Below are positions 9,059 to 18,171 of a DNA stretch of 64,000 bases, piece after piece (within the stretch, counting starts at the first letter, position 1; each line of letters begins with the position of its first letter). Under the pieces are notes generated by a model. It saw only the letters and a program-made list of their open reading frames with translations. It was not told where the DNA came from and did not search any database. Both the position numbers and the translations under genes were made by a program. Source of the DNA: Bacteroidales bacterium (GTDB taxonomy: Bacteria > Bacteroidota > Bacteroidia > Bacteroidales > WCHB1-69); the NCBI GenBank assembly GCA_017650305.1, contig JAGCFD010000060.1, forward strand, positions 1 to 64,000, read 5' to 3'.

Positions 9059-9370
9059 TTAAAAGTTATAATAATCATACTCTGTCAATTCAGCACTGTA
9101 GTATTCAATCATCTGCTCGTCCAGATTGTTAGCTGGCATTGGCGTCTCCACCAAGGTTCCAGCCTCTTTTTTGTCATTGCTCCGGATGTTGATGAATAAT
9201 GCGGAGCATACAAGGACTAGGCAGACAGCCGCGATAGAGGTCATCCAGATGTTTCTTCTCTTACGCTGGTCTTTGTGGATGACATCCATGATGTTGTCTG
9301 TCAAATTCTCGAAATATCCCTCGGGGATATTGTAACGTTCTTCTTTGCTGAGTTGATCTAAGTCTAACAT
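9059..9370 (-). CDS. single-pass membrane protein, putative anti-sigma partner
   Basis: The 103-residue protein has a soluble N-terminal part of about 40 residues (MLDLDQLSKEERYNIPEGYF), one membrane helix at about 42-62 (MTSIAAVCLVLVCSALFINI) and a short acidic outer part. The NIPEGYFENL motif followed by a TM segment is common in small proteins encoded directly after ECF sigma genes in Bacteroidota. It begins 38 bases after the sigma gene. A role in holding the sigma factor is inferred from position; no ZAS zinc motif is present. Confidence 0.6.
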   Translation of the reverse strand: MLDLDQLSKEERYNIPEGYFENLTDNIMDVIHKDQRKRRNIWMTSIAAVCLVLVCSALFINIRSNDKKEAGTLVETPMPANNLDEQMIEYYSAELTEYDYYNF

Positions 9371-9408
9371 GATTCCAAAAATAAAACAGTTTAATGACTA
9401 CACAACTT

Positions 9409-9966
9409 TTAAAAGGTTAAATGCTCGGAAATATTTTTTTTGATTTTTTCTACGGCGAAGTGATAGGAAGCCTTCAAGGCGCTCTCCGAGGTGCCGAAAA
9501 TCTCGGCCATTTCGGAGTAGGGGGTCTCATCGTAATAGCGCATGGTGAATACGGCGCGCTGTTTCGGCGGGAGCTTGATAATGGATTCCTGAAGCAGGTT
9601 TTCGATCTCGGAAGGAGATATGAAGTTGGTTTCCGCTTGAGTGACAACCATGAAGTCTGTATAACTGTCATCGTTGAGATTCAGCAATTTCTTCTTCTTC
9701 TCGATGAATGTCAGCGCTTCGTTGGTGCAGATGCGCGACACCCAGGTCTTGAGCGCCGAGTCGCCACGGAAATTGTCAAGGTTGCGCCAAATCTTGATGC
9801 ATACATTTTGTGTGACATCGTTGGCATCTTCGTGACTGATAACGATACGGCGGGCATTGTAGTAGATGAACCGCTGATACTTGGTGAGAAACAGCCTGAA
9901 AGCCTGCTCTTTAGTCTTGCTGTTGGCGAACAACTGCAGAATATATTCGTCGGAGATTTCAGCCAT
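9409..9966 (-). CDS. ECF-type RNA polymerase sigma factor
   Basis: The 185-residue product has region 2 at about 20-90 (FRLFLTKYQRFIYYNARRI, DANDVTQNVCIKIWRNLDNF) and region 4 at about 130-180 (LPPKQRAVFTMRYYDETPYSEMAEIFGTSESALKASYHFAVEKIKK, which includes the helix-turn-helix). Only 6 bases separate it from the transketolase subunit upstream, so it has no room for its own promoter there and is probably read from the transketolase promoter. The downstream one-TM protein and Spy-like protein are probable circuit partners. Confidence 0.9.
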   Translation of the reverse strand: MAEISDEYILQLFANSKTKEQAFRLFLTKYQRFIYYNARRIVISHEDANDVTQNVCIKIWRNLDNFRGDSALKTWVSRICTNEALTFIEKKKKLLNLNDDSYTDFMVVTQAETNFISPSEIENLLQESIIKLPPKQRAVFTMRYYDETPYSEMAEIFGTSESALKASYHFAVEKIKKNISEHLTF

Positions 9967-9972
9967 TGTCGG

Positions 9973-10926
9973 TTATTTGCGTACGATTACTTGTTTGCAG
10001 GCTTCCACTATGCGCTCTTCATCCAGGTGATAGAGCTTCATCAGTTCGGCGGGAGTGCCGCTTTCGCCGAATTGGTCATCCACAGCCACCATTTCCACAG
10101 GGGTGGGGAGTTTGCGACATAGCAATTGGCAGATGGTGTCGCCCAGACCGCCATTCATCAGGTGCTCTTCCGCAACAACACAGCAGCGGGTCTTCTGAAT
10201 GCTCTTCAGTACGGCATCCTCGTCCAGCGGCTTGATGGTCGCAATGTCAATAACCTCTGCGGAGAATCCTTGCTCGGCGAGGGTGTAAGCTGCTTGAAGC
10301 GCTGGATATACCAAATGTCCTGTAGCGATGATGGTGACATCCGAACCTTCGTTCATCGTGATGGCTTTGCCAATGACAAACGGCTGGTCCTCGGGTGTGA
10401 AGACCGGTACGGAAGGACGACCGAAACGGAGATATACCGGACCACTATACTCGGCAGCCGCTATGGTGGCCATTTTCGTCTGATTGTAGTCGCAGGGGTT
10501 GATAACCACCATGTTCGGCAACATCTTCATCAGTCCCAAATCTTCCATCATCTGGTGGGTGGCTCCGTCCTCTCCGACTGTCAATCCTGCGTGAGAGGAA
10601 CATATCTTGACGTTGAGATTGGAATAGGCCACGGCCATGCGGATCTGGTCATAAACGCGGCCCGTCATGAAACCGGCAAAGGTGCTGGCGAAGGGTATCT
10701 TGCCACTGAGAGCCAGTCCTGCTGCAATGCCGACCATGTTGGCCTCAGCAATGCCTACCTGTACAAATCTGTCTGGAAATTCGGACTTGAAACCGCCCAT
10801 CTTCACACTGCCAGTCACGTCTGCTGTGAGTGCAAATACGTTAGGGTTGCGTCTGCCCGCTTCTACTAAACCGTCACCAAATCCGGAACGGGTGTCTTTT
10901 TTTGTGGTGCTTTCTATTTTTTCCAT
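9973..10926 (-). CDS. transketolase, C-terminal subunit (split enzyme)
   Basis: This 317-residue protein corresponds to the pyrimidine-binding and C-terminal domains of transketolase. It has VGIAEANMVGIAAGLALSG (the Glu that activates ThDP), SHAGLTVGEDGATHQ and the C-terminal regulatory-like domain. The N-terminal, pyrophosphate-binding half is not encoded. In organisms with split transketolase the two halves are normally adjacent, but here the upstream gene is divergent, so the partner must be elsewhere or lost. It belongs to the non-oxidative pentose phosphate pathway. It heads an operon with an ECF sigma factor. Confidence 0.9.
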   Translation of the reverse strand: MEKIESTTKKDTRSGFGDGLVEAGRRNPNVFALTADVTGSVKMGGFKSEFPDRFVQVGIAEANMVGIAAGLALSGKIPFASTFAGFMTGRVYDQIRMAVAYSNLNVKICSSHAGLTVGEDGATHQMMEDLGLMKMLPNMVVINPCDYNQTKMATIAAAEYSGPVYLRFGRPSVPVFTPEDQPFVIGKAITMNEGSDVTIIATGHLVYPALQAAYTLAEQGFSAEVIDIATIKPLDEDAVLKSIQKTRCCVVAEEHLMNGGLGDTICQLLCRKLPTPVEMVAVDDQFGESGTPAELMKLYHLDEERIVEACKQVIVRK

Positions 10927-10955
10927 CTTATTGAGATATGCTGAAAATTAAAATG

Positions 10956-10963
10956 CAAAAATA
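10956..10963 (-). promoter_or_regulatory. -7 box for transketolase/sigma operon
   Basis: The minus strand reads TATTTTTG (TAnnTTTG), 29 bases before the ATG at 10926. It probably serves the four-gene minus-strand operon down to 8525. Confidence 0.7.
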
Positions 10964-11030
10964 CGAAAAATGATAAAAGTAAGTTATAAAAAAAAATTGT
11001 TTATTTGTACACTACTATTTTGAGAGGCGA

Positions 11031-14000
11031 ATGAAGGGTTTTACCAAGTTGTTGTTCGTGATATTACTGGCAGCGCAGAGTCTTGCCGCACAAACCGGCA
11101 GTCCAATGCGTGTGACCTATCGTATCCTCGACACCCTGACTCTCCGTATCGATACGCTCTCCATTGACCCCTCCTCTTTCCAAGCCCCAGGACTATCTCC
11201 CTCTCAGTATGAATTCGACCCCATTATCGCCACGATATATCTGAAAGATTCATCTCTATTAGGCTCTACCCAGGTCTTTCAATACAAAACCTATTCCTGC
11301 GATTTCTCAAAGCCGTTGTCGCATAAGTCTCTTTCTCTGATTGAGAATCCTACATCTTTCTATATAGTCTCGCCCGACGATTTGTCTATATATCCTGAAG
11401 AAGTTTCTGATCATCAAATGGTTAGCTCTGGGTCCATATCTCGGGGCGTCTCTGTTGGCAATAGCCAGGATTTAGTGCTGAATTCCTCGTTGAACCTCCA
11501 GCTTTATGGCTATCTGACAGATGATCTTCAAATTCAGGCTGTTATTTCCGATAAAAATGTCCCTATTCAACCCGATGGGAATACTCAAAGCATAAACAAT
11601 TTTAATAATGTATATATAAAAATATTGTATAAGGATGTAGCGCAGATTTCTGCGGGAGACATAGAGCTGCCGGAGGCGGGAAGCGGGTTCCTTTTCGCTA
11701 CTGGAAATCTTTTGGGTATGGATGGGAAGGTGGTGTCCCATTTTCGTAAAAAGGTGAATATGAGTAATATGGTGGGTGGAGGTGTCGCTAAGGGACGTTT
11801 TGTCAGACAGACTATCACCCCCACCAATGGTGTGCAAGGTCCATACAAATTGTCTGGCGCCCACGGAGAAGCGGGCATTGTCATCATCGCAGGTTCTGAA
11901 CGGGTCTATGTGGATGGCAAACTGCTTGCCCGCGGCCAGGACAATGATTATACCATAGATTACAATACAGCGGAACTCACTTTTACTCCATCCATGCTTA
12001 TGGTTGCGGAGAAACGTGTGGTCGTTGAGTTTGAATATGCCGACAGAAACTATGCCCGCTATGCACTATATTCTTATAATGAATTGGAAATTAATGATAA
12101 ACATAATCTTACTGTCAATTTTTATCAGGCTCAGGATATCAAAAGCCAGTCCATACAGCCGGAGCTGACGGATGATCAGAAACTGTTTCTGTCGCGCTTG
12201 GGAGACATCGCGACTGTGGGTAGCTATCGCCATGACGACACAGTGGCCTATACTCCCGACAGGGTTCTCTATTGTAGGGTTGACACTTTGGTCAATGGGC
12301 AGTTCTATCATGCAGTTTTCGTCTATACGACCGATCCGGCTGTGACCCACTATGCCCCTTCCTTTACCTATGTGGGTGCCCATAAGGGAAACTATAAGTT
12401 GCAGAGTTCCACCGCTAATGGACGTATCTTTGTTTGGATGGCGCCATTGGATGGACAACCGCAAGGTGATTACGAGCCGGTTCAGCTCCTTACCACTCCT
12501 AAGATGACTCAGATGTTGACCATTGCTTCCAAACATCGGCTTCCTGGAAATCTTTCTATACAGAATGAGATGGCGTTGTCTAATTATGACCAGAACCTAT
12601 TCTCCAAACAGGACGATCGCGACAATGTGGGCTTTGCCTACAACTTGCTTATGAAACAGAGCCAGCCGTTGCAAAAGAATCTGGAAGACTCTCTGGCTTG
12701 GCATCTGCTGTCTGAGGTGGCGTGGCAGTTTGTCCATAAGAACTTTCACGCAATAGAGAGTTTCAGGGATGTGGAGTTCGCCCGTGATTACAATTTGGCG
12801 GAGGATTATTCAACTCTTCATTCCGAGCAGATGCTTCATGCTATGTTCACCCTGCAGAAAACAAAGGTGAGCCAATCGCAATATGCTCTCAACTGGTTTT
12901 CCAGATTGAAAGATGTGATGGCCTTGAGACAAGAGTTCTCCTCTGCCAATCAGTGGAAAGGATTGCGTTTCAACACACGCACCACCTTCCTCAACACCCG
13001 TGACAGTGTGCAAAAGACACGTTACTGGACTTCCAACAACCAGATCTCTTATCTCTTCTCTAAAGTTGAAATTGGAGTAAAGGATCTCCTGGAACATAAT
13101 CTTTTCAGAGATGCCATGGCGGATACTCTTCGTATCAACAGTTTTGCTTTCAATGAAGTAGAGGCATTTATACGCAATAATCCCCGAACGTCAGATTATC
13201 TATATCAGATGTCATATAAGAATAGAGTAGAGTGGGCGCCCGACACGAATGCCTTGCGCCGTCATCTTACCGTTCACGAAGCGAAAGCCTCTTTTGAGGT
13301 CAATAAGTGGAAACTCCATCATCTTGCCCTTCAGGGGACTTATCGCTTCCAACAATTGCGGGAGGTCTCTTCCAAACCCGAACACTATTTTGTGGGTAGC
13401 GCCGAATATACTGGCCGCTTTCTTCGAAAATCGATTGTGCTGCAAACCTATTACGAAGTTGGCAGCGGGATGGAACAACGCAAAGTCTTCACTTATTTGA
13501 AAGTGGCAGCCGGACAAGGTACGCACGTCTGGAACGACTATAATGGCAACGGCATTGAGGAGTTGGACGAGTTTGAACTGGCTGCTTTTCAGTATGAGGC
13601 GGATTATATCAAGGTGTATCTTACGAACAATGAATATGTTAATACCTATAACAACCAACTGACGCAGAGTGTTCAGCTTCTCCCAGCAAACCTGTGGTCC
13701 AAACCAGTCGGATTCAAAAAGTTCCTCTCCCGCTTCACGGATGTGCTGATGTTCCGCTCTCAGTTGAAGGATAGGAAGATACAGCTCAACCCATTCTACT
13801 CTCATTTGGAAGACACGAGCTTGATATATCGGAACATGCTGTTTACCAACACCTTCTCATTCAACAACAGCGCCTCTAAGTTCGCATTTGACTTCATCGT
13901 CAAGGAGAATCGCCAGAAGAATCTGCTTTATTATGGTTTTGAACAAACCTCCTTGAGCCTTCAGCAAATTGCGCTAAAGAGTGCTCCTATTTCCATACTC

Positions 14001-14471
14001 CGTTTGTGGGCAGGGTATGAGCACCAACTAACAGGCAATGAGTCTGAGGCTATGAGCACCCGTTGCTACACCATACGGCAGCATCTGGTAGAGGGTAAGG
14101 TCACGCTTCAGTTCAAGAATGCATACACCTTCTCTGCAGACTATATCTGGCAGTCAGGCAGAGAGTTGACTCGAAACGTCCCTATGTCTGCCCATAAGGG
14201 CACATTTGCGGCAGATATTCGTTTCCCCAAATACGGGATGGTGACAGCCTCGGTGCAATATGCCCACATCAAGAGCACCGTGACGCCCAATTCAGCTCTT
14301 GCCTACGTGATGTTGGGCGGACTCTCTGCCGGTCAGAATGCGCTGTGGTCGCTGCAATACCAATTGTCCATTAATGCATTTCTCCAACTTGCCTTGCACT
14401 ATGAGGGACACTTCTCCCAAGGACACAAAGCGGTTCATACCGGCAATGTGACGGTTCGGGCCCAATTCTAA
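11031..14471 (+). CDS. giant outer-membrane protein with SprA-like N-terminal pattern
   Basis: The 1146-residue exported protein has signal peptide MKGFTKLLFVILLAAQSLAAQ. At about residues 130-260 it shows a run (RGVSVGNSQDLVLNSSLNLQ, PIQPDGNTQ, then ISAGDIELPE) resembling the repeated pattern in the T9SS translocon SprA/Sov, where alternating strands end in AGDVSLP-type motifs. The region after about 350 is rich in aromatic, alternating strands, as expected for a large beta-barrel, and it ends in NVTVRAQF with a terminal Phe typical of barrels. Size is less than half of SprA, so it is not SprA itself. It sits directly upstream of porPKLMN in the same direction. The family is not named with confidence. 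Confidence 0.55.
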   Translation: MKGFTKLLFVILLAAQSLAAQTGSPMRVTYRILDTLTLRIDTLSIDPSSFQAPGLSPSQYEFDPIIATIYLKDSSLLGSTQVFQYKTYSCDFSKPLSHKSLSLIENPTSFYIVSPDDLSIYPEEVSDHQMVSSGSISRGVSVGNSQDLVLNSSLNLQLYGYLTDDLQIQAVISDKNVPIQPDGNTQSINNFNNVYIKILYKDVAQISAGDIELPEAGSGFLFATGNLLGMDGKVVSHFRKKVNMSNMVGGGVAKGRFVRQTITPTNGVQGPYKLSGAHGEAGIVIIAGSERVYVDGKLLARGQDNDYTIDYNTAELTFTPSMLMVAEKRVVVEFEYADRNYARYALYSYNELEINDKHNLTVNFYQAQDIKSQSIQPELTDDQKLFLSRLGDIATVGSYRHDDTVAYTPDRVLYCRVDTLVNGQFYHAVFVYTTDPAVTHYAPSFTYVGAHKGNYKLQSSTANGRIFVWMAPLDGQPQGDYEPVQLLTTPKMTQMLTIASKHRLPGNLSIQNEMALSNYDQNLFSKQDDRDNVGFAYNLLMKQSQPLQKNLEDSLAWHLLSEVAWQFVHKNFHAIESFRDVEFARDYNLAEDYSTLHSEQMLHAMFTLQKTKVSQSQYALNWFSRLKDVMALRQEFSSANQWKGLRFNTRTTFLNTRDSVQKTRYWTSNNQISYLFSKVEIGVKDLLEHNLFRDAMADTLRINSFAFNEVEAFIRNNPRTSDYLYQMSYKNRVEWAPDTNALRRHLTVHEAKASFEVNKWKLHHLALQGTYRFQQLREVSSKPEHYFVGSAEYTGRFLRKSIVLQTYYEVGSGMEQRKVFTYLKVAAGQGTHVWNDYNGNGIEELDEFELAAFQYEADYIKVYLTNNEYVNTYNNQLTQSVQLLPANLWSKPVGFKKFLSRFTDVLMFRSQLKDRKIQLNPFYSHLEDTSLIYRNMLFTNTFSFNNSASKFAFDFIVKENRQKNLLYYGFEQTSLSLQQIALKSAPISILRLWAGYEHQLTGNESEAMSTRCYTIRQHLVEGKVTLQFKNAYTFSADYIWQSGRELTRNVPMSAHKGTFAADIRFPKYGMVTASVQYAHIKSTVTPNSALAYVMLGGLSAGQNALWSLQYQLSINAFLQLALHYEGHFSQGHKAVHTGNVTVRAQF

Positions 14472-14818
14472 AATGAGTTTTTTGTCCTCTTCATGCCATT
14501 TTTTTCATTGCAAAAATAGAAAAAGAGATTCCAATTTTTTCTCCAGAAATCAACAAGCATGTTTTATTGTAATAGTGTGATTTACAACGCCTTGTAATTT
14601 ATCTTTCAACAAAGGTGTTTTTTTTTGAGGAAAATGGTTGAAACAAAAAAAAATGTTGTATTTTTGTCGCTTAAAATTCTAAAAGTGAGTTATAGTGTGT
14701 AACTTTTCTCTAGAATTGTAGTATAAAAGAATTCCTACGGGATGATTATGCAATTTGAAAAGTTATATAATATGCTGACGATTAGATAGTTGTATTGTAA
14801 ACTATTAACAATTATAGA
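14472..14818 (+). other. long intergenic region and por operon leader
   Basis: This 347-base AT-rich region has no credible reading frame. It holds the por promoter (14659-14666) and so a leader of about 145 bases before porP, long compared with most leaders in the window. There is also a minus-strand TATTTTTG box at 14511-14518 with no matching gene. No clear terminator for the upstream 1146-residue gene was seen. Confidence 0.6.
14659..14666 (+). promoter_or_regulatory. promoter of porPKLMN operon
   Basis: TATTTTTG (TAnnTTTG) is preceded by TTG at 14638-14640, an 18-base gap, matching the -33/-7 architecture of Bacteroidota promoters. It gives an untranslated leader of roughly 145 bases. 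Confidence 0.7.
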
Positions 14819-15865
14819 ATGAATATTCGCATCTTTCGAATCGGTATTTTGGCCATGTTTATCATGTGTTTAGCCACGAAAGGTTTTGCACAAGATGATG
14901 TGCAATTCACACTTTTTCCGTGGGCAACGTCCTATTATAACGCTGGCGGCATTGGTGAGCAAAATAATACTTTGTGTTTCACCGCCATGTATGGAAGCAA
15001 ATATACTGCTTGGAATGATGTGTATATTGATGATTCTGGTGTTGAGCAAAAGGATAAGACTGCTCCGCAGGATTTCCTCTTCAATTTGGAATCTTATTTA
15101 AAGAAACTGCATGGTTCACTGGGCGTTTCTCTTGTCAGTGACCGTCTTGGTTTTTATAAGAACATTGGTGTGAAATTGGGTTATTCTTACAAGTTAAGAG
15201 TGGGTGGCGGTCATTTGGGCATTGGTGCGCAGGTTTCTTTGTTTAATCAGGCTATTGACAAGGAGATTCCGCGTCCGATTCAACAAGGGGACCCTGTTTT
15301 GGATCAGCTTGACGAGTCCACGATGGATCTGGATTTCAACTTCGGTGTGTTATATAAATCAGATGTCTGGTATGCGGGTGTGGGTATGACGCAGATCGCT
15401 GCTGCTCTTGATAAGAATCAGGTTTTGCGTGTTTCCGGAGACAAAGGTTCTCACCGCAGCCCGCAGTTGTATTTCCATGGTGGCTACACCTGGGTAGTCC
15501 CTGCAAACCCCAATTGGGAGTTGATTCCGCAGGCATTGGTTAAGACGGATTTCAAAACGTTCCAGTTTGACATTATGGCGCTGGCACGTTACAATGGCAT
15601 CTTCTGGGGCGGTCTCAGCTACCGTTTCCAAGATGCTGTTTCCATTATGTTTGGTGCGCGTCCTTTCTACAATTCGTCTAATGTATATTTGAAAGGACTT
15701 GATGCCGGCATCGCCTACGGTATCACCACTAACACGCTGGCTTGGAGGAAGAACCGCGGTTTCGGTGATATCGAGGTTATGATTCGTTATTGCTTTGATA
15801 TTTACAAACCGGAGATCTTCTCTGGTTACGGCAACACCCGTTATATTTATAAAAACAGATATTAA
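14819..15865 (+). CDS. porP: T9SS PorP/SprF family outer-membrane protein
   Basis: This is a 348-residue protein with signal peptide (MNIRIFRIGILAMFIMCLATKGFAQ) and early motif FTLFPWATSYYNAGGIG, similar to the QFSQYMFNPAYAGG-type start of PorP/SprF proteins. A 12- to 14-strand-like barrel pattern follows (GVSLVSDRLGFYKNIGVKLGYSY, GGLSYRFQDAVSIMFGARP). PorP/SprF proteins are needed for T9SS function and, for some cargo, surface anchoring. It is the first gene of the porP-K-L-M-N order known from Porphyromonas, which makes the assignment firm. Confidence 0.9.
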   Translation: MNIRIFRIGILAMFIMCLATKGFAQDDVQFTLFPWATSYYNAGGIGEQNNTLCFTAMYGSKYTAWNDVYIDDSGVEQKDKTAPQDFLFNLESYLKKLHGSLGVSLVSDRLGFYKNIGVKLGYSYKLRVGGGHLGIGAQVSLFNQAIDKEIPRPIQQGDPVLDQLDESTMDLDFNFGVLYKSDVWYAGVGMTQIAAALDKNQVLRVSGDKGSHRSPQLYFHGGYTWVVPANPNWELIPQALVKTDFKTFQFDIMALARYNGIFWGGLSYRFQDAVSIMFGARPFYNSSNVYLKGLDAGIAYGITTNTLAWRKNRGFGDIEVMIRYCFDIYKPEIFSGYGNTRYIYKNRY

Positions 15866-15919
15866 ACACAATATTTATAAACAGCCTAACGTTAAGAGAA
15901 AATATAAATCAACATTAAT

Positions 15920-17350
15920 ATGAAAAGGGTAATTATTATTGTAGCAGCGATGCTTGTTGTTTTCGCATCCTGTAAGAATGGTGGTGACGGCCAGCTCGTT
16001 GGCGTGAAAGACCGTCCCAGCGTTTTAGATCTGGAACCTTTCGGCATGGTGTATGTCCCCACGGGCCATTATGTTATGGGTGGTGGTGACGAAGATGTGC
16101 CGTTTGCCTTGACACAACAGTCTAAGAATGTGACGGTGCAGGCATTCTACATGGACGAGACCGAGATTACCAACAATGAGTATCGTCAATTTGTATACTG
16201 GGTGCGCGACTCCATCGCACACGTGTTGCTGGGCGAGGCTGAAATCACCGATGCGGAGAAATACGGCCACTACCAGAAGTATAAAAAAGGCGAGAACGAG
16301 GGTGAACTGGTTGAACCCAAGTTGATCAACTGGAAAGAAGAGATCCCTTGGGATTCCGACAATGAGGAGGTTCAGTCTGCCCTTAGCCCATTGTTCAACA
16401 AGGTTAACACTCGCTTCTACCACTATCGTCCGAATACTGTCAATACCTCTATGTACAATTTTGAGTACTGGTGGTATGACTATCGTAACTTCCGCGATCC
16501 CAAAGACCCCGACCAATTTGGTGCGTCTACCAAGGAATTCGAAAAGGAAGGTACCGACTTCGGTGGTCTGTACGCTAATCGTCCTAGCAGTTTAGGCACG
16601 GGCTACCAGCGTTTTATCAGACACGAGGTAGTCAATATTTATCCTGACACATTGTGCTGGGCTCACGACTTTGTTTACTCTTACAACGAGCCTATGGTCT
16701 TGAACTATTTCGCTAACCCGCAATACGATAATTACCCTGTGGTAGGTGTTAGCTGGCAACAGGCCAAGGCCTTCTCTTATTGGAGAACCCATCTGCGTAT
16801 GGCGTGGCTCGCAAGCAAGGAGTATGCCAATGAGCAGGAATTCAGACTCCCGACCGAAGCAGAGTGGGAGTGGGCTGCCAGAGGCGGCAACGAATTGGCC
16901 ACATATCCTTGGGGCGGTATCTACACCACCAACAGAAATGGCTGTTTCTTGAGCAACTTCAAACCTCAAAGAGGTAACTATATTGCCGATGACAACTTCT
17001 ATCCGAGCATTGTCGCCCACTATTATCCTAACGATTGGGGCCTCTTCGATATGTCCGGCAACGTGGCTGAATGGTGCGAAGACGCTTTCGACAAGTCCGC
17101 CACCAACTTCACGCACGACATGAACCCGGTTTATGTGTACTATGCTAAGAAAGACGACTCCCCCGCCAAGAAGAGAAAAGTGATTCGCGGTGGCTCTTGG
17201 AAAGATGTAAGCTACTACACAACCGTTTATGCCCGTACCTTTGAATATCAGGATACCTGTAAGTCCTACGTCGGTTTCCGTAACGTTCAAACCTTTATGG
17301 GCCGCCAGAGAGGTGATAACTCTAGCAAGAGCGCTTCTCATGTTTACTAG
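15920..17350 (+). CDS. porK: T9SS ring lipoprotein PorK/GldK
   Basis: This 476-residue lipoprotein (MKRVIIIVAAMLVVFASC, lipobox VFASC) forms, with PorN, the large periplasmic ring under the outer membrane. It has the formylglycine-generating-enzyme (SUMF1) fold: MVYVPTGHYVMGG, MDETEITNNEYRQFV, LPTEAEWEWAARGG, GLFDMSGNVAEWCED and VIRGGSWKDVS. The catalytic cysteines of true FGE are not in their usual place after RGGSW, so it is structural. A long insert (about 95-225) lies between the first motifs, as in GldK/PorK. It starts 54 bases after porP. Confidence 0.95.
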   Translation: MKRVIIIVAAMLVVFASCKNGGDGQLVGVKDRPSVLDLEPFGMVYVPTGHYVMGGGDEDVPFALTQQSKNVTVQAFYMDETEITNNEYRQFVYWVRDSIAHVLLGEAEITDAEKYGHYQKYKKGENEGELVEPKLINWKEEIPWDSDNEEVQSALSPLFNKVNTRFYHYRPNTVNTSMYNFEYWWYDYRNFRDPKDPDQFGASTKEFEKEGTDFGGLYANRPSSLGTGYQRFIRHEVVNIYPDTLCWAHDFVYSYNEPMVLNYFANPQYDNYPVVGVSWQQAKAFSYWRTHLRMAWLASKEYANEQEFRLPTEAEWEWAARGGNELATYPWGGIYTTNRNGCFLSNFKPQRGNYIADDNFYPSIVAHYYPNDWGLFDMSGNVAEWCEDAFDKSATNFTHDMNPVYVYYAKKDDSPAKKRKVIRGGSWKDVSYYTTVYARTFEYQDTCKSYVGFRNVQTFMGRQRGDNSSKSASHVY

Positions 17351-17398
17351 AAATTTATTTAATTCACAAAATCATTAACTTAATTAAAATTTAAACCA

Positions 17399-18115
17399 AT
17401 GAATTTTATTGACAGATTAGTTAGATCAAATGGTTACAAGAACTTCATGGCCAAGTTGTATGGCTGGGGCGCAGCAGTCGTTATCGTAGGTGCCTTGTTC
17501 AAAATCTTACACTGGCCGGGTGCAAACATCATGTTGATGATCGGTATGTTCACGGAATCCGTCATCTTCTTCCTTTCCGCTTTTGAACCGCCTCACATGG
17601 AGTTCAACTGGGCCTTGGTCTATCCGGAACTGGCTACCGGTGAGGAGATCGAAGTCACTGAAAGAAAGAAGAAAAAACAAATCGCTGGTGAAACTCCTAC
17701 CCAACAGCTCGACAAGATGTTGGAAGAGGCCAAGATTGGTCCCGATCTTATCGAGAGTCTCGCTACTGGTATGAGAAACCTCGGCGACAACGCCAAGAAA
17801 CTGGCTGGCATGTCCGATGCTACCGTTGCATCCGACGCTTTCGTGGGCAACCTGACCAAAGCCGCCGAATCTGTCCGCAATATGACGCTCAAATACGACA
17901 AGATCGCCAATTCTCTCGAAACTGACGCTTCTGCATCCACCGCTTACGTGGAGAGTTTGAAGAAAGCCACCACCGCTGTGAACCAGATGGCTGCAGCTTA
18001 CGAGCAGACGACGACCTACAAGTCTGAAATGGATAAGTTAACCAACAACATCTCCGCTTTGAGTAAGGTTTATGGCAACATGCTTGCCGCTATGGGTCAA
18101 ACCCCCAGCAAATAA
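17399..18115 (+). CDS. porL: T9SS motor protein PorL/GldL
   Basis: This 238-residue inner-membrane protein forms the stator-like pentamer with PorM that turns proton flow into work. Two N-terminal membrane helices are visible at about 17-36 and 43-60. The second contains IGMFTESVIFF, whose Glu53 sits where GldL has its essential membrane glutamate, and the next conserved acidic residue is in AFEPP. The cytoplasmic remainder is helical with Ala/Lys/Thr-rich repeats (LAGMSDATVASDAFVGNLTK). It starts 48 bases after porK. Confidence 0.95.
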   Translation: MNFIDRLVRSNGYKNFMAKLYGWGAAVVIVGALFKILHWPGANIMLMIGMFTESVIFFLSAFEPPHMEFNWALVYPELATGEEIEVTERKKKKQIAGETPTQQLDKMLEEAKIGPDLIESLATGMRNLGDNAKKLAGMSDATVASDAFVGNLTKAAESVRNMTLKYDKIANSLETDASASTAYVESLKKATTAVNQMAAAYEQTTTYKSEMDKLTNNISALSKVYGNMLAAMGQTPSK

Positions 18116-18171
18116 GCTTTATCTCAACACGCAATAATCATTTTTATTCACTAATACTTTAAACATAAGAT

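Noticed and set aside
11016..11022. TATTTTG as promoter of the 1146-residue protein gene
   Set aside because: It lacks one base of the TAnnTTTG spacing and lies only 8 bases from the ATG, leaving almost no leader; the true promoter was not resolved.
15920..17350. Annotation as formylglycine-generating enzyme
   Set aside because: Although it has the SUMF1 fold, catalytic cysteines are missing after RGGSW, it is a lipoprotein with the PorK insert, and it lies in the por operon.
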